Notes: a model not told the origin generated them from the sequence alone. Shown: positions 8,434 to 16,170, numbered from the stretch's first letter. The stretch: 21,819 bases of DNA from Nitrospira sp. (GCA_025360665.1 JANYBU010000109.1:1-21819); one strand, 5' to 3'. Translations and numbers: made by a program.

Positions 8434-9384
8434 ATGAAGCGAGGTAGTCAGCGTGTCACGACAGCGGCGAGAGTGCATGCGCGATTTACGCAGGCAGACG
8501 TGCGGGCTGCGGTGGCAGGTCTCCGGGGATCTGTGTCTTTCCAGGCTCCGTTGCGAGAGTACACCTCGTTCAAGATCGGAGGGCCGGCAGATGTCGTGGT
8601 TGAACCGGCTGATATTGAGGAGGTCTGTCTGGTGGTCCAGCAGGCGCGCGCACGCAAGATTCCGTTGTTCGTCCTGGGTGGGACGAATCTGCTCATCCGA
8701 GATGGGGGAATCCGCGGCATCGTGGTCAGTCTGGTGCGGCTGCGGGCCATCAAAGAGGAATCGGGCGCAGTTCTGTATGCCGAAGGGGGAGTCGGGATGC
8801 CGACGTTGATCGGGTACGCCATCCGTCACTCTCTCGCGGGATTGGAATGGGCGGCGGGAATTCCCGGTACGGTGGCCGGTTGTGTGGTGATGAACGCCGG
8901 TACGAAGCTCGGGGAAATGAAGGATTCGATCAAGGCTGTTCGCATGGTGAACATGAAGGGCCAGGTCGTGGACGTGGAGGCAGCCCAGGTGAAATTCGAG
9001 TATCGTCGGGCCCTGCTGCCACGCGGCATCGTCGTGGGGGTGTGGGTTGAGTTGAAGCAAGGGGTCCGATCGGAGATTGAGCGAGTGGTCAAGGACTACC
9101 TCCACTATCGACGGGAAACGCAGCCACTCGCGATGCCGAGCGCGGGTTGTGTATTCAAGAACCCTCCGAACGATTCTGCCGGCCGACTGATTGAGGCGTC
9201 TGGCCTCAAGGGGAGACGCGTCGGCGATGCGGAAGTATCGATGAAGCATGCCAATTTCATGGTGAATCGGGGGCAGGCGCGCGCTGCGGATGTGATGGCG
9301 CTGATTGGAAAGGTCCGCAGCGCGATTCGTCGTCAGGCGGGTGTGCGGTTAGAGCTTGAACTCAAAATCGTAGGAGAGCCGTAG
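8434..9384 (+). CDS. murB: MurB, UDP-N-acetylenolpyruvoylglucosamine reductase
   Basis: A FAD- and NADPH-dependent reductase that converts UDP-GlcNAc-enolpyruvate to UDP-MurNAc, the MurC substrate. The product is 316 aa. FAD-binding (PCMH-type) motifs are YTSFKIGGPAD (43-53), LGGTNLLIRDGGIRG and EWAAGIPGTVAGCVVMNAG. The catalytic block reads PSAGCVFKNP (235-244), so the residue that is the proton-donor serine in E. coli MurB is Cys239 here. The shape (no tyrosine-loop insert, short C-terminal domain) suggests a type II MurB. It lies 4 bp after murC and 4 bp before ddl. Placement of murB between murC and ddl differs from E. coli but is common elsewhere. Confidence 0.95.
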   Translation: MKRGSQRVTTAARVHARFTQADVRAAVAGLRGSVSFQAPLREYTSFKIGGPADVVVEPADIEEVCLVVQQARARKIPLFVLGGTNLLIRDGGIRGIVVSLVRLRAIKEESGAVLYAEGGVGMPTLIGYAIRHSLAGLEWAAGIPGTVAGCVVMNAGTKLGEMKDSIKAVRMVNMKGQVVDVEAAQVKFEYRRALLPRGIVVGVWVELKQGVRSEIERVVKDYLHYRRETQPLAMPSAGCVFKNPPNDSAGRLIEASGLKGRRVGDAEVSMKHANFMVNRGQARAADVMALIGKVRSAIRRQAGVRLELELKIVGEP

Positions 9385-9388
9385 CGGT

Positions 9389-10399
9389 ATGAGCAAGCAT
9401 CGTCTGACAGAGCGACCCCTTCTGACCCGTGCCCGTATCGGGGTGCTGATGGGTGGGCAATCGGCCGAGCGCGATGTGTCGCTCCGGACGGGCGCCGCGG
9501 TGCATCGGTCGCTGGTTCGACGCGGCTACAACGCCGTGGCCATCGATGTCGGACCAACGCTCTCTCAGGATTTGCACGACCAGAAGATCTCCCTGGCGTT
9601 TCTCGCGTTGCACGGACCAGGCGGGGAAGACGGCGCGATTCAAGGATTCTTGGAAACCCTGGGCATTCCCTACACCGGGTCCGGGATCCAAGCCAGTGCG
9701 GTCGGCATGCATAAAGTCACCACGAAAACGCTTTTGGCCTCAGCGCACATTCCTGTGCCGGCCGGCACGGTCGTGAGGCGCGGGGAGAAGGTCTTACGCG
9801 CCACCGTGATGCGAGCGGCGAAATTGCGCTGGCCCGTCGTAGTGAAGCCTGCGTCGCAAGGGTCCACCATCGGCGTCACCATCGTGCGGAAGCCTGCGCA
9901 ATGGCGTGACGCCCTAGCCCTGGCCCATCGCTATGACGAGGAGGCGATGGTCGAGGCCTACATTCCTGGGCATGAGATCACGGTGTCGATCATTGGAAGG
10001 CACAATGTTTCTCCATTGGTGCTCCCTGCCGTGGAAATTGTCGCGCCAGGGGGTTTCTACGATTTTGCGGCGAAGTATGAAAAGGGAAAAACGCAGTATC
10101 TCTGTCCTGCGCCCTTGACCGCGGCGGTGACCCTGCAGATTCGGACGTTGGCGCTGCGCACCTATGAGGTGCTGGGCTGTGCAGGTGCGGCCCGAGTCGA
10201 TTTCCGAATCACCCCGCGTGGCCGTCCTGTGGTGTTGGAGATTAATACGGTGCCGGGCATGACCGAAACGAGTTTACTGCCGATGGCGGCGGCGCAGGCC
10301 AAGATTGATTATGACGAGCTGACCGAACGGATTCTCGAGTCCGCACTCGTTCGCGCAGCCCGCCCCGACCGTCCGTCTGTGGAAGGGAGCATACCATGA
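9389..10399 (+). CDS. ddl: Ddl, D-alanine--D-alanine ligase
   Basis: An ATP-grasp ligase that makes the D-Ala-D-Ala dipeptide used by MurF. The product is 336 aa, about 30 longer than E. coli DdlB, mostly at the ends. Seen in order: GVLMGGQSAERDVSL with the substrate-binding Glu27, LHGPGGEDGAIQG (74-86), VVKPASQGSTIGV (151-163), the omega-loop FYDFAAKY with Tyr230 in the position that marks D-Ala-D-Ala rather than D-Ala-D-Lac ligases, and the metal-binding EINTVPGMTETSLLP. GGAG about 12 nt upstream of the ATG (TAGGAGAGCC) is the likely ribosome binding site. The stop overlaps ftsQ (ATGA). Confidence 0.96.
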   Translation: MSKHRLTERPLLTRARIGVLMGGQSAERDVSLRTGAAVHRSLVRRGYNAVAIDVGPTLSQDLHDQKISLAFLALHGPGGEDGAIQGFLETLGIPYTGSGIQASAVGMHKVTTKTLLASAHIPVPAGTVVRRGEKVLRATVMRAAKLRWPVVVKPASQGSTIGVTIVRKPAQWRDALALAHRYDEEAMVEAYIPGHEITVSIIGRHNVSPLVLPAVEIVAPGGFYDFAAKYEKGKTQYLCPAPLTAAVTLQIRTLALRTYEVLGCAGAARVDFRITPRGRPVVLEINTVPGMTETSLLPMAAAQAKIDYDELTERILESALVRAARPDRPSVEGSIP

Positions 10400-11265
10400 A
10401 GGTGTTGTTGCGAAAGCGAGCGGTGCGTGCAATCGGCCCTCGGCTGAATCAATGGAAGGGCGCGCGTGCCAGTCAGGTCTCGGATCAGCGGCAACAGGCG
10501 CGTCAAGAGAGACTCTTCTCGCGGGGACGATGTGCGCTGCGCGTGGGGCAATGGATCGTCGGTCTTGCGGTGTTGGCTTGGGGGCTGACCATGGTTACGC
10601 AAGAGATGGGGCCGGTTCTTCAGGGCTGGCTGGAAATCCGCGAGGTAGAGGTTGAGGGGATTCATCATGTGACGAAGCCGGAAGTGTTGGAGCGGCTCGT
10701 CTTGAAGCCCGGCATGGGGATGCATCAAGTCAGTACAGCATTTCTTGCCGAGCGAGTGCGGACGCATGCCTGGATCAAGGAGGCGACGGTCGAACGCAGG
10801 CCACCGCATTTGCTGCATATCACCGTATTGGAGCGCACGCCAGCTGCCATTATTCGGACAGGCGCGGACTATTGGTTGAGCGATGAGAGCGGATACCTCC
10901 TTGCCAAGTTGGGCAAGCAGGATGACCAGACGCTGCCGTTGTTGACCGGGCTGGAGCCTCAGTCCCTTCAGCGCGGCGAGGCACGCGTCCGCAATGCGGT
11001 TCAGTCCGGGGTTGTGCTGGCCAAGCTCATCGCCAATACACTCGACGGGCGGGTTGAAGTCGATCTCGCGAATCCCTCGAATGTGGTGGCATCAGCCAAT
11101 GGAATGCGATTCCAGTTTGGTGACGATTCTCTGGTTGACCAGTGGGAGCGATTCGAGAAAGTGAAACCATCATTCAAAGCTGCCTCATTCGATGGTCGGA
11201 AGCGCGAGGTGACCGAGATTGATCTGCGCTACGACAACCGTGTCATTGTGCGTGAAAGGGTGTGA
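10396..11265 (+). CDS. ftsQ: FtsQ, bitopic divisome protein with POTRA domain
   Basis: FtsQ links cytoplasmic and periplasmic divisome parts through FtsB and FtsL. The 289-aa product fits the family: a basic cytoplasmic tail (residues 1-50), one membrane helix (about 52-69, QWIVGLAVLAWGLTMV), then the extracytoplasmic POTRA domain (about 80-148, starting LEIREVEVEGIHHVTKPEVLERL) and the beta domain with WLSDESGYLLAK and LPLLTGL. A good Shine-Dalgarno (AAGGGAG) lies 7-8 nt before the ATG, inside the end of ddl. Sequence conservation in FtsQ is low, so the assignment leans on domain order and the ddl-ftsQ-ftsA-ftsZ context. Confidence 0.93.
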   Translation: MKVLLRKRAVRAIGPRLNQWKGARASQVSDQRQQARQERLFSRGRCALRVGQWIVGLAVLAWGLTMVTQEMGPVLQGWLEIREVEVEGIHHVTKPEVLERLVLKPGMGMHQVSTAFLAERVRTHAWIKEATVERRPPHLLHITVLERTPAAIIRTGADYWLSDESGYLLAKLGKQDDQTLPLLTGLEPQSLQRGEARVRNAVQSGVVLAKLIANTLDGRVEVDLANPSNVVASANGMRFQFGDDSLVDQWERFEKVKPSFKAASFDGRKREVTEIDLRYDNRVIVRERV

Positions 11266-11270
11266 GGGCT

Positions 11271-12506
11271 GTGGCGAAGCGTGATCAGATTCTTGTGGGA
11301 TTGGACATCGGGACCACGAAGGTCTGCGCCATAGTTTCGGAAATCACCGATGAGGGGACGCTCAATATCATCGGGGTCGGATCCAGCCCGTCTCGAGGGC
11401 TCCGCAAAGGCGTCGTGGTCGATATTGAGAGTACGGTGGAATCGATTAAGAAGGCGGTCGAGGAAGCCGAGCTGATGGCGGCGGTCCAGATCAATTCCGT
11501 CTATACCGGCATCGCCGGCAGCCACATCTCCGCGGAGAACTGCAAGGGGGTCGTGGCACTCAAGAAGGCAGAGGTTACGCGGGAAGACATCCAGCGTGCG
11601 ATCGAGAGCGCGCGGACTCTGGCAGTCATCCCGCATGAACGACGGATTCTTCATGTGCTGCCTCGTGAATTCATGGTGGATGGGCAGGAGGGGGTTCGGG
11701 AGCCGTTGGGTCTGTCCGGAAACCGTCTCGAAGTCAACGTGCATGTGATTACCGGTGCCGTGACCTCAGCGCAGAACATCATCAAGTGTGTGAATCGCGC
11801 GGGGCTTGATGTCGTGGATATCGTGCTGCAGCCCTTGGCTTCCAGTGAGGCCGTCCTCAGCCAGGAAGAGCGCGACTTGGGGGTCGTCATGGTCGATCTC
11901 GGTGGTGGGACGACCGACCTCGCGATTTTCCTCGATGGGAGTATTCGGCACTCCGCGGTCTTGCCGATCGGTGGGCAGAACCTGACGAAGGATCTCGCAA
12001 TCGGGTTGCTGACCTCTCAGACCGAAGCCGAGAAAATCAAGCTGCAGCGCGGAATCGCCCGCACAGGATTGGTGCAGGGCCACGAAACAGTGGAGGTCCC
12101 GTCGGTCGGGGACCGTTCCGCGCGGACGTTTTCGCGTCGTGACATTGCCGAGATTCTTGAGCCGCGGGTCGAAGAAATATTCGAGCTGGTTCGTCGGGAA
12201 ATCGTGCGCGCCGGCTACGAGGGCATGCTGGGGGCAGGGGTGGTAATTACAGGCGGAACTTCGTTGTTGGAAGGGATGCCTGATGCGGCAGAGCAGGTCT
12301 TGAATCTTCCGGCTCGTCGCGGCGCACCCAGTGGGATTGGAGGGCTTCGCGACATCGTCAGTAATCCCATGCATGCCACGGGTGTCGGCCTGTTACTCCA
12401 CGCCCGGCACCATGCTGAGGAGATGGCCACGGCTGGTCTGCGCAGCGGACGGCCGTTGCATAAGGTATTCGATCGTATGAAGTCCTGGATGTTCGAGTTC
12501 TTTTAA
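11271..12506 (+). CDS. ftsA: FtsA, actin-like membrane tether of FtsZ
   Basis: An actin/Hsp70-fold ATPase that polymerises on the membrane, anchors FtsZ filaments and recruits later division proteins. The product is 411 aa from the chosen GTG. Motifs: phosphate 1 block VGLDIGTTKVCAIV, SHA/1C-domain IAGSHISAENCKG, phosphate 2 MVDLGGGTTDLAIF, adenosine-site VITGGTSLLEGM, and the C-terminal amphipathic membrane helix (VFDRMKSWMFEFF). The start at 11271 gives the family-typical (M)AKRDQILVGLD and sits 5 nt after AAGGGTGTGA, a near-full anti-16S match. A GTG at 11262 overlapping the ftsQ stop (GTGA) is the alternative and adds three residues. Confidence 0.95.
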   Translation: MAKRDQILVGLDIGTTKVCAIVSEITDEGTLNIIGVGSSPSRGLRKGVVVDIESTVESIKKAVEEAELMAAVQINSVYTGIAGSHISAENCKGVVALKKAEVTREDIQRAIESARTLAVIPHERRILHVLPREFMVDGQEGVREPLGLSGNRLEVNVHVITGAVTSAQNIIKCVNRAGLDVVDIVLQPLASSEAVLSQEERDLGVVMVDLGGGTTDLAIFLDGSIRHSAVLPIGGQNLTKDLAIGLLTSQTEAEKIKLQRGIARTGLVQGHETVEVPSVGDRSARTFSRRDIAEILEPRVEEIFELVRREIVRAGYEGMLGAGVVITGGTSLLEGMPDAAEQVLNLPARRGAPSGIGGLRDIVSNPMHATGVGLLLHARHHAEEMATAGLRSGRPLHKVFDRMKSWMFEFF

Positions 12507-12545
12507 CCATTGCGCGAGGCGGATGGCCGTGACGCGGATTTTATC

Positions 12546-12555
12546 AAGGGAGGTG
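12546..12555 (+). promoter_or_regulatory. Strong ribosome binding site of ftsZ
   Basis: AAGGGAGGTG lies 5 nt before the ATG at 12561, an almost complete match to the anti-Shine-Dalgarno sequence and the strongest in the cluster. It decides the ftsZ start and fits the need for much more FtsZ than the other dcw proteins. Confidence 0.85.
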
Positions 12556-12560
12556 TCCTG

Positions 12561-13757
12561 ATGTTTTCATTTGAAGAGGATGTGGTGTCCCCCGTTCGGA
12601 TCAAAGTGATCGGTGTTGGTGGCGCCGGGTGCAACGCCATTAACACCATGATCATGTCCGGATTGGCGCGGGTTGATTTCATCGCGGCGAATACCGATCT
12701 GCAGGCGTTGGATCGGTCGCGGGCGTCGTATAAGGTGCAACTGGGTCCTGAGCGGACCAGGGGACTCGGCGCCGGGGCGAAGCCGGAAGTCGGAAAGGAC
12801 TCGGCGTTAGAAAGCAAAGATCAGATTCGGGAGTGTCTTGAAGGCGCGGACATGGTGTTTGTGACTGCGGGAATGGGCGGTGGAACTGGGACCGGTGCAG
12901 CGCCGATCGTGGCAAGCATCGCGCGCGAACTCGGCATCTTGACGGTCGGGGTTGTGACGAAACCATTTACGTACGAAGGTCATCGCCGGATGATTCATGC
13001 GGATGAAGGGATTCGTGACCTCCGTCGCCATGTGGATACGTTGCTCATCATTCCGAATCAGCGTTTACTGGGCATCGTCGATAAATCCACGCCGTTGCTC
13101 GAAGCCTTCAAGGTGGCCGATGATGTCCTCCGACAGGCCATTCAAGGGATAGCGGATGTGATCACGACTACCGGCCATGTGAACGTGGACTTTGCCGATG
13201 TCCGCACCGTGATGTCGCATACGGGTCGCGCCGTGATGGGGATGGGCGTGGCGCGCGGGACGAATCGCGCGATCGAAGCGGCGCAGAAGGCGATTTGCAG
13301 TCCGTTATTAGAGGAAGGCAGTGTCGAGGGCGCGCGCGGAGTGTTGTTGAATATCACCGGCGGACCCAACATGTCGCTACACGAGATCGAGGAAGCGGCT
13401 ACGATTGTCCAGCAGACAGCCGATCCTGAAGCCAATATCATAGTCGGACAGGTGATCAACCCCGATATGGGCGACGACCTGGTCGTCACGGTAATTGCCA
13501 CCGGATTTGAACGGGAGGAGCAGCCTGCTACGATTCCTGTGGCTGCGGCTCGGACATCACGCAATGGGCAACAGGCGACGACCGGTGCCGGTCAGACGAT
13601 GGGAGAACGATCGTATGCGGAGCGGCCCTTCAAAGATCTCGACCGTCCGACCTTCTTGCGGCGTATGGGAGAGGGAAGAGAGTCGATGGAGCGAGTTGCA
13701 GCGGCTGCTGATGATGAGTGGGATGTACCCACGTTCCTGCGCAAGCAGGTCGACTGA
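12561..13757 (+). CDS. ftsZ: FtsZ, tubulin-like division GTPase
   Basis: FtsZ forms the Z-ring that organises septation. The product is 398 aa. The N-terminal GTPase domain has KVIGVGGAGCNA (15-26), the tubulin signature GMGGGTGTGAAP (104-115) and the T7 loop NVDFADV (208-214) with its catalytic aspartates. A short linker (about 320-355) leads to the conserved C-terminal peptide DEWDVPTFLRKQ (385-396), the FtsA-docking site. A second, very similar stretch DLDRPTFLRRM lies at 359-369. The ATG at 12561 follows an excellent Shine-Dalgarno. An upstream TTG at 12510 in the same frame would add a non-conserved 17-residue leader and is rejected. Confidence 0.97.
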   Translation: MFSFEEDVVSPVRIKVIGVGGAGCNAINTMIMSGLARVDFIAANTDLQALDRSRASYKVQLGPERTRGLGAGAKPEVGKDSALESKDQIRECLEGADMVFVTAGMGGGTGTGAAPIVASIARELGILTVGVVTKPFTYEGHRRMIHADEGIRDLRRHVDTLLIIPNQRLLGIVDKSTPLLEAFKVADDVLRQAIQGIADVITTTGHVNVDFADVRTVMSHTGRAVMGMGVARGTNRAIEAAQKAICSPLLEEGSVEGARGVLLNITGGPNMSLHEIEEAATIVQQTADPEANIIVGQVINPDMGDDLVVTVIATGFEREEQPATIPVAAARTSRNGQQATTGAGQTMGERSYAERPFKDLDRPTFLRRMGEGRESMERVAAAADDEWDVPTFLRKQVD

Positions 13758-13801
13758 ATCGATAGGTCTGTAGAAGTGAGTATTCTCAGCGGAGTATGGC
13801 C

Positions 13802-14536
13802 ATGAGTGCAGCGGTCATCACGGTTCCTGCCTTCGCGTCCGCGCGCGACGGCGTCCGACATTTCTTCGGCACGCGCCGTCATGCAGACTCGCTGGCACTC
13901 GATGTAGGAGTGCCCGCTCGTCAGTCCGGGGCGCAGGGACGTGGTTGGCTGCTGTCCGTCAAGCAAGTACATGGGACCGATGCCTTGGTGGTGGATCGTC
14001 CACTCACCAAGGCAGATCAGTTCTCCGGCGGGTGGGACGCGCTGGTGACCGATCAACCCGGCGTGACGGTGGCGGTGCGTACGGCGGATTGTGTCCCCGT
14101 GCTCATGCATGATCCCCGTCGGCGTGTCGTGGCGGCGATTCATGCTGGTTGGCGGGGCGCTGTCGCCGGGATTGTTCCGAAGACCATTACGCTGATGGAG
14201 ACCAGATTCGGATCGACGCGCTCGGATCTGCGAGTCAGTATTGGACCCTCGGCCGGTCCCTGCTGCTATGAAGTGGACGATCCGGTGCTCGACCAACTTC
14301 GAGTGGGCTTGTCCGATTGGCAGTCAGTTGTGCGGGACTATCGAGGGCACAAGGCTCGACTGGATCTCAAGGCCTTGATACGTCGGCAAGCGGAGGAGCA
14401 GGGTGTGTCTGCACCCTCTGTGTCGGCGGTGAATCTCTGCACGATCTGCCACGATCAACTCTTTTATTCATATCGACGGGAAGGCCGTGTGAACGGGACG
14501 ATGGTCAGTGGGATTACGCTTATCTCCAGCCGGTAG
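13802..14536 (+). CDS. pgeF: PgeF (YfiH/DUF152), peptidoglycan precursor editing hydrolase
   Basis: Member of the YfiH/'multicopper polyphenol oxidase' family. The E. coli protein has been shown to hydrolyse UDP-MurNAc-L-Ser so that MurE builds on the correct L-Ala form; it is cytoplasmic. The product is 244 aa, the family length. The zinc-site triad is complete: His57 in KQVHGTD, Cys97 in TADCVPVLMHD and His114 in AIHAGWRGAV; SIGPSAGPCCYEV and a late NLCTICHDQLFYSYRREG block also match. GGAG lies 7 nt upstream of the ATG at 13802, which I prefer over the ATG at 13796 (spacer only 1 nt). Its place 44 bp after ftsZ fits a precursor-quality role. Confidence 0.93.
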   Translation: MSAAVITVPAFASARDGVRHFFGTRRHADSLALDVGVPARQSGAQGRGWLLSVKQVHGTDALVVDRPLTKADQFSGGWDALVTDQPGVTVAVRTADCVPVLMHDPRRRVVAAIHAGWRGAVAGIVPKTITLMETRFGSTRSDLRVSIGPSAGPCCYEVDDPVLDQLRVGLSDWQSVVRDYRGHKARLDLKALIRRQAEEQGVSAPSVSAVNLCTICHDQLFYSYRREGRVNGTMVSGITLISSR

Positions 14537-14557
14537 TATCTGGCCTGGCTGCATGCG

Positions 14558-14587
14558 CTGACATTTGTCATGCGGTTTCGGTACAAT
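14558..14587 (+). promoter_or_regulatory. Possible sigma70 promoter upstream of the yggS remnant
   Basis: CTGACA (14558-14563) and TACAAT (14582-14587) are separated by 18 nt and lie about 45 bp before the old yggS ATG. The -35 overlaps a perfect TGACA-TT-TGTCA inverted repeat (14559-14570) that could be an operator or chance. If active, the promoter would now transcribe the pseudogene and possibly proC-yggT-divIVA. Confidence 0.4.
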
Positions 14588-14839
14588 ACTTCCGAGAGAC
14601 GGTGTTTCAGCTGTAGCTGATCAGATGAGATGGACCTACGGGCTGGTGGTTCAATCGGTGAGAATATTCGGTTCGTGTTCGAGCGGATCCGGTATGCGAC
14701 TCAGCAATCTAGATGGGCGGAGGGGAGTGTTCGCCTCGTCGCGTGGGGGCTTCGACCTGATCCATTCGGTCGATAGCCTCGAACTTGTCGAGGAGAAAGA
14801 CCGACGGGGAGGGAAGCGGGGCAGACCAAAGCGGTGTTA

Positions 14840-15032
14840 TTTAGCAGGCTGCGGAAAAACTATTTGGATACGCTAGAGCTTCGATGGTCTCCACGTGTAG
14901 CACAATAACAGGATGCTGAAAAAGTCCGCCAGCAACGTTCTCGCATCGTTCAGACCCTCAACGTACCCCAGAGGGTACGCCTCGGTCCCTCACTCGCTGC
15001 GGCCTTGCTGGACGGCCTTTTTGAGCATCCGG
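14840..15032. mobile_element. Repeat element inserted in yggS (about 190 bp, MITE/REP-like)
   Basis: Between the yggS pieces KAVL and LEVNL lies DNA with no coding relation to YggS. Its left end (TTTAGCAGGCTGCGGAAAAAC) is an imperfect inverted match to its right end (CTTTTTGAGCATCCGG). A second, better left-end copy, CAGGATGCTGAAAAAG, begins at 14908 and opens the 120-bp palindrome. This looks like a composite or nested insertion. GTTA occurs on both sides (14836-14839 and 15032-15035), but because YggS proteins often read VLLEVN here, the TTA may be native on both sides, so a target duplication is not proven. From memory, similar 'GGATGCTGAAAAAG' elements are frequent between genes in Nitrospira. 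No transposase is present. Confidence 0.7.
14911..15030. repeat. 120-bp imperfect palindrome within the yggS insertion
   Basis: The two 60-bp halves are imperfect reverse complements centred at 14970/14971. The outer ends pair as GGATGCT / AGCATCC with AAAAAG / CTTTTT and CCAGCAA / TTGCTGG next. The centre is GTACCC (14963-14968) with GGGTAC (14973-14978). The mid-arm sequence is the most diverged and needs small compensating gaps. As RNA or single-stranded DNA it would fold into one long hairpin. Confidence 0.85.
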
Positions 15033-15351
15033 TTAGAAGTGAATCTCGAAAGGGAGGCGACGAAGGCCGGGTTTCTTCTGGATAAGCGTAACGGAGCGAT
15101 GCTGAGCTTGGGGGCATTGCCCCATGTGGCAGTGAAAGGGCTTATGGCAATTCCACTTCCTAACCAGCGGTCCGGAACAGGCTGGTCCCTACTTCCGTCG
15201 TCCGCGTGGGTTGGCGCTGCGCCTCTCACGCCAATCGATCGGTACCGTCTCTTTAAAGGACTCTCGATGGGTATGTCGAACGATTATCACGTCGCAGTCG
15301 AAGAGGGAGCCACGATGGTGGGGGGGGGCACGGCTATTTTTGGAGCGCGGC

Positions 15352-16170
15352 ATGCCTAGCCCAACGATCACGAGCAAGATCACGTTCATCGGTGGTGGCC
15401 AGATGGCTGAGGCCATGATCGGCGGTCTCCTATCAGGGCAGGTGTGCCCCGCTGAGTCGATATGGGCGACGGATCCCGTCGCTGAGCGCCGTGATCGCTT
15501 GAAGAGTCAGTTCGGTATTCGGGTTGGTCCCGCCAACCGTGAGGCGGTCTCCTGGGCGGATGTAGTCGTCTTGGCGGTGAAGCCTCAGACGCTTCACGCT
15601 GTACTCAGTGAGCTTGGTCCGACCCTGGCCCATGCCCTCGTGATATCGATTGTGGCGGGGGGCACGATTCGGATAATTGCAGAACAGGCTGGAGGAGCGA
15701 TGCGAGTGGTCCGAGCGATGCCGAATACTCCGGCATTGGTCCGGGAGGGTATGACCGCTCTTGCGATGGGTGCCGGAGTTTCCGACGATGATGTTCGGCT
15801 GGTTCGAACGATATTCGAAGCTGTCGGCCGAGTGGTGCTTGTTGAGGAACGATTGATGGATGCCGTGACCGGACTGAGCGGCAGTGGGCCGGCCTATGTA
15901 TTTCAGGCCATTGAAGCGCTGGCGGATGGGGGGGTGATGATGGGCTTGCCGCGGCAGACTGCCGAACTTCTTGCTGCCCAGACGGTGCTCGGCGCGGCTC
16001 GCTTGGTGCTGGAATCAGGGGTGCATCCCGCTCAACTGAAAGATCGGGTGGCGTCTCCAGGAGGCACGACCATCGCCGGACTTCATCAGCTCGAGCAGGG
16101 AGGATTCCGTGCCGCGCTGATGGCGGCGGTCGAAGCGGCCACCACACGATCGAAGGAGTTGGGGCGCTGA
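15352..16170 (+). CDS. proC: ProC, pyrroline-5-carboxylate reductase
   Basis: Catalyses the last step of proline synthesis, reducing pyrroline-5-carboxylate with NAD(P)H in the cytoplasm. The product is 272 aa, the usual length. It shows the N-terminal nucleotide-binding motif ITFIGGGQMAEAM (10-22), AVKPQTL, VVRAMPNTPALVREG and the C-terminal dimer/substrate domain with TGLSGSGPAYVF and DRVASPGGTTIAGLHQLEQGGFRAA. The ATG at 15352 has GGAG 6 nt upstream and overlaps the end of the yggS remnant. A longer frame to 15211 reads through pseudogene sequence and is rejected. The stop shares one base with the yggT ATG (TGATG). Confidence 0.96.
   Translation: MPSPTITSKITFIGGGQMAEAMIGGLLSGQVCPAESIWATDPVAERRDRLKSQFGIRVGPANREAVSWADVVVLAVKPQTLHAVLSELGPTLAHALVISIVAGGTIRIIAEQAGGAMRVVRAMPNTPALVREGMTALAMGAGVSDDDVRLVRTIFEAVGRVVLVEERLMDAVTGLSGSGPAYVFQAIEALADGGVMMGLPRQTAELLAAQTVLGAARLVLESGVHPAQLKDRVASPGGTTIAGLHQLEQGGFRAALMAAVEAATTRSKELGR

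Larger units (their letters stand above)
14630..15359 (+). pseudogene. yggS: yggS/PLPBP (pyridoxal-phosphate homeostasis protein) pseudogene
   Basis: Pieces of YggS, a cytoplasmic PLP-binding protein, appear in order but in different frames. From ATG 14630: ENIRFVFERIRYATQQ ... SVRLVA, which should run into the PLP-lysine motif AVSK. That lysine and roughly the next 60 residues are absent. At 14751 a different frame resumes with FDLIHSVDSLELVEEKDRR, then a shift to QTKAVL (to 14839). Inserted repeat DNA follows (about 14840-15032). At 15033 the gene continues LEVNLEREATKAGF ... LPHVAVKGLMAIP, shifts frame again (PEQAGPYFRR, about 15172-15204) and ends in frame as LSMGMSNDYHVAVEEGATMV ... GTAIFGARHA. 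Deletion, insertion and several frameshifts make it non-functional. The order pgeF-yggS-proC-yggT-divIVA is the expected ancestral one. The stop overlaps the proC start by 8 bp. Confidence 0.88.

Noticed and set aside
14565..14876. 103-codon open frame after pgeF
   Set aside because: Only the stretch FDLIHSVDSLELVEE resembles a known protein (YggS); the rest is another frame of the same pseudogene plus repeat sequence.
15211..15351. N-terminal extension of proC
   Set aside because: The added residues are a shifted frame of the yggS remnant. The ATG at 15352 has a good ribosome site and gives the normal ProC start.
14913..15359. 148-codon open frame downstream of pgeF
   Set aside because: It starts inside the palindromic repeat and then reads through frame-shifted yggS remnants. 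Only its middle and end resemble YggS, so it is a pseudogene artefact and not a gene.
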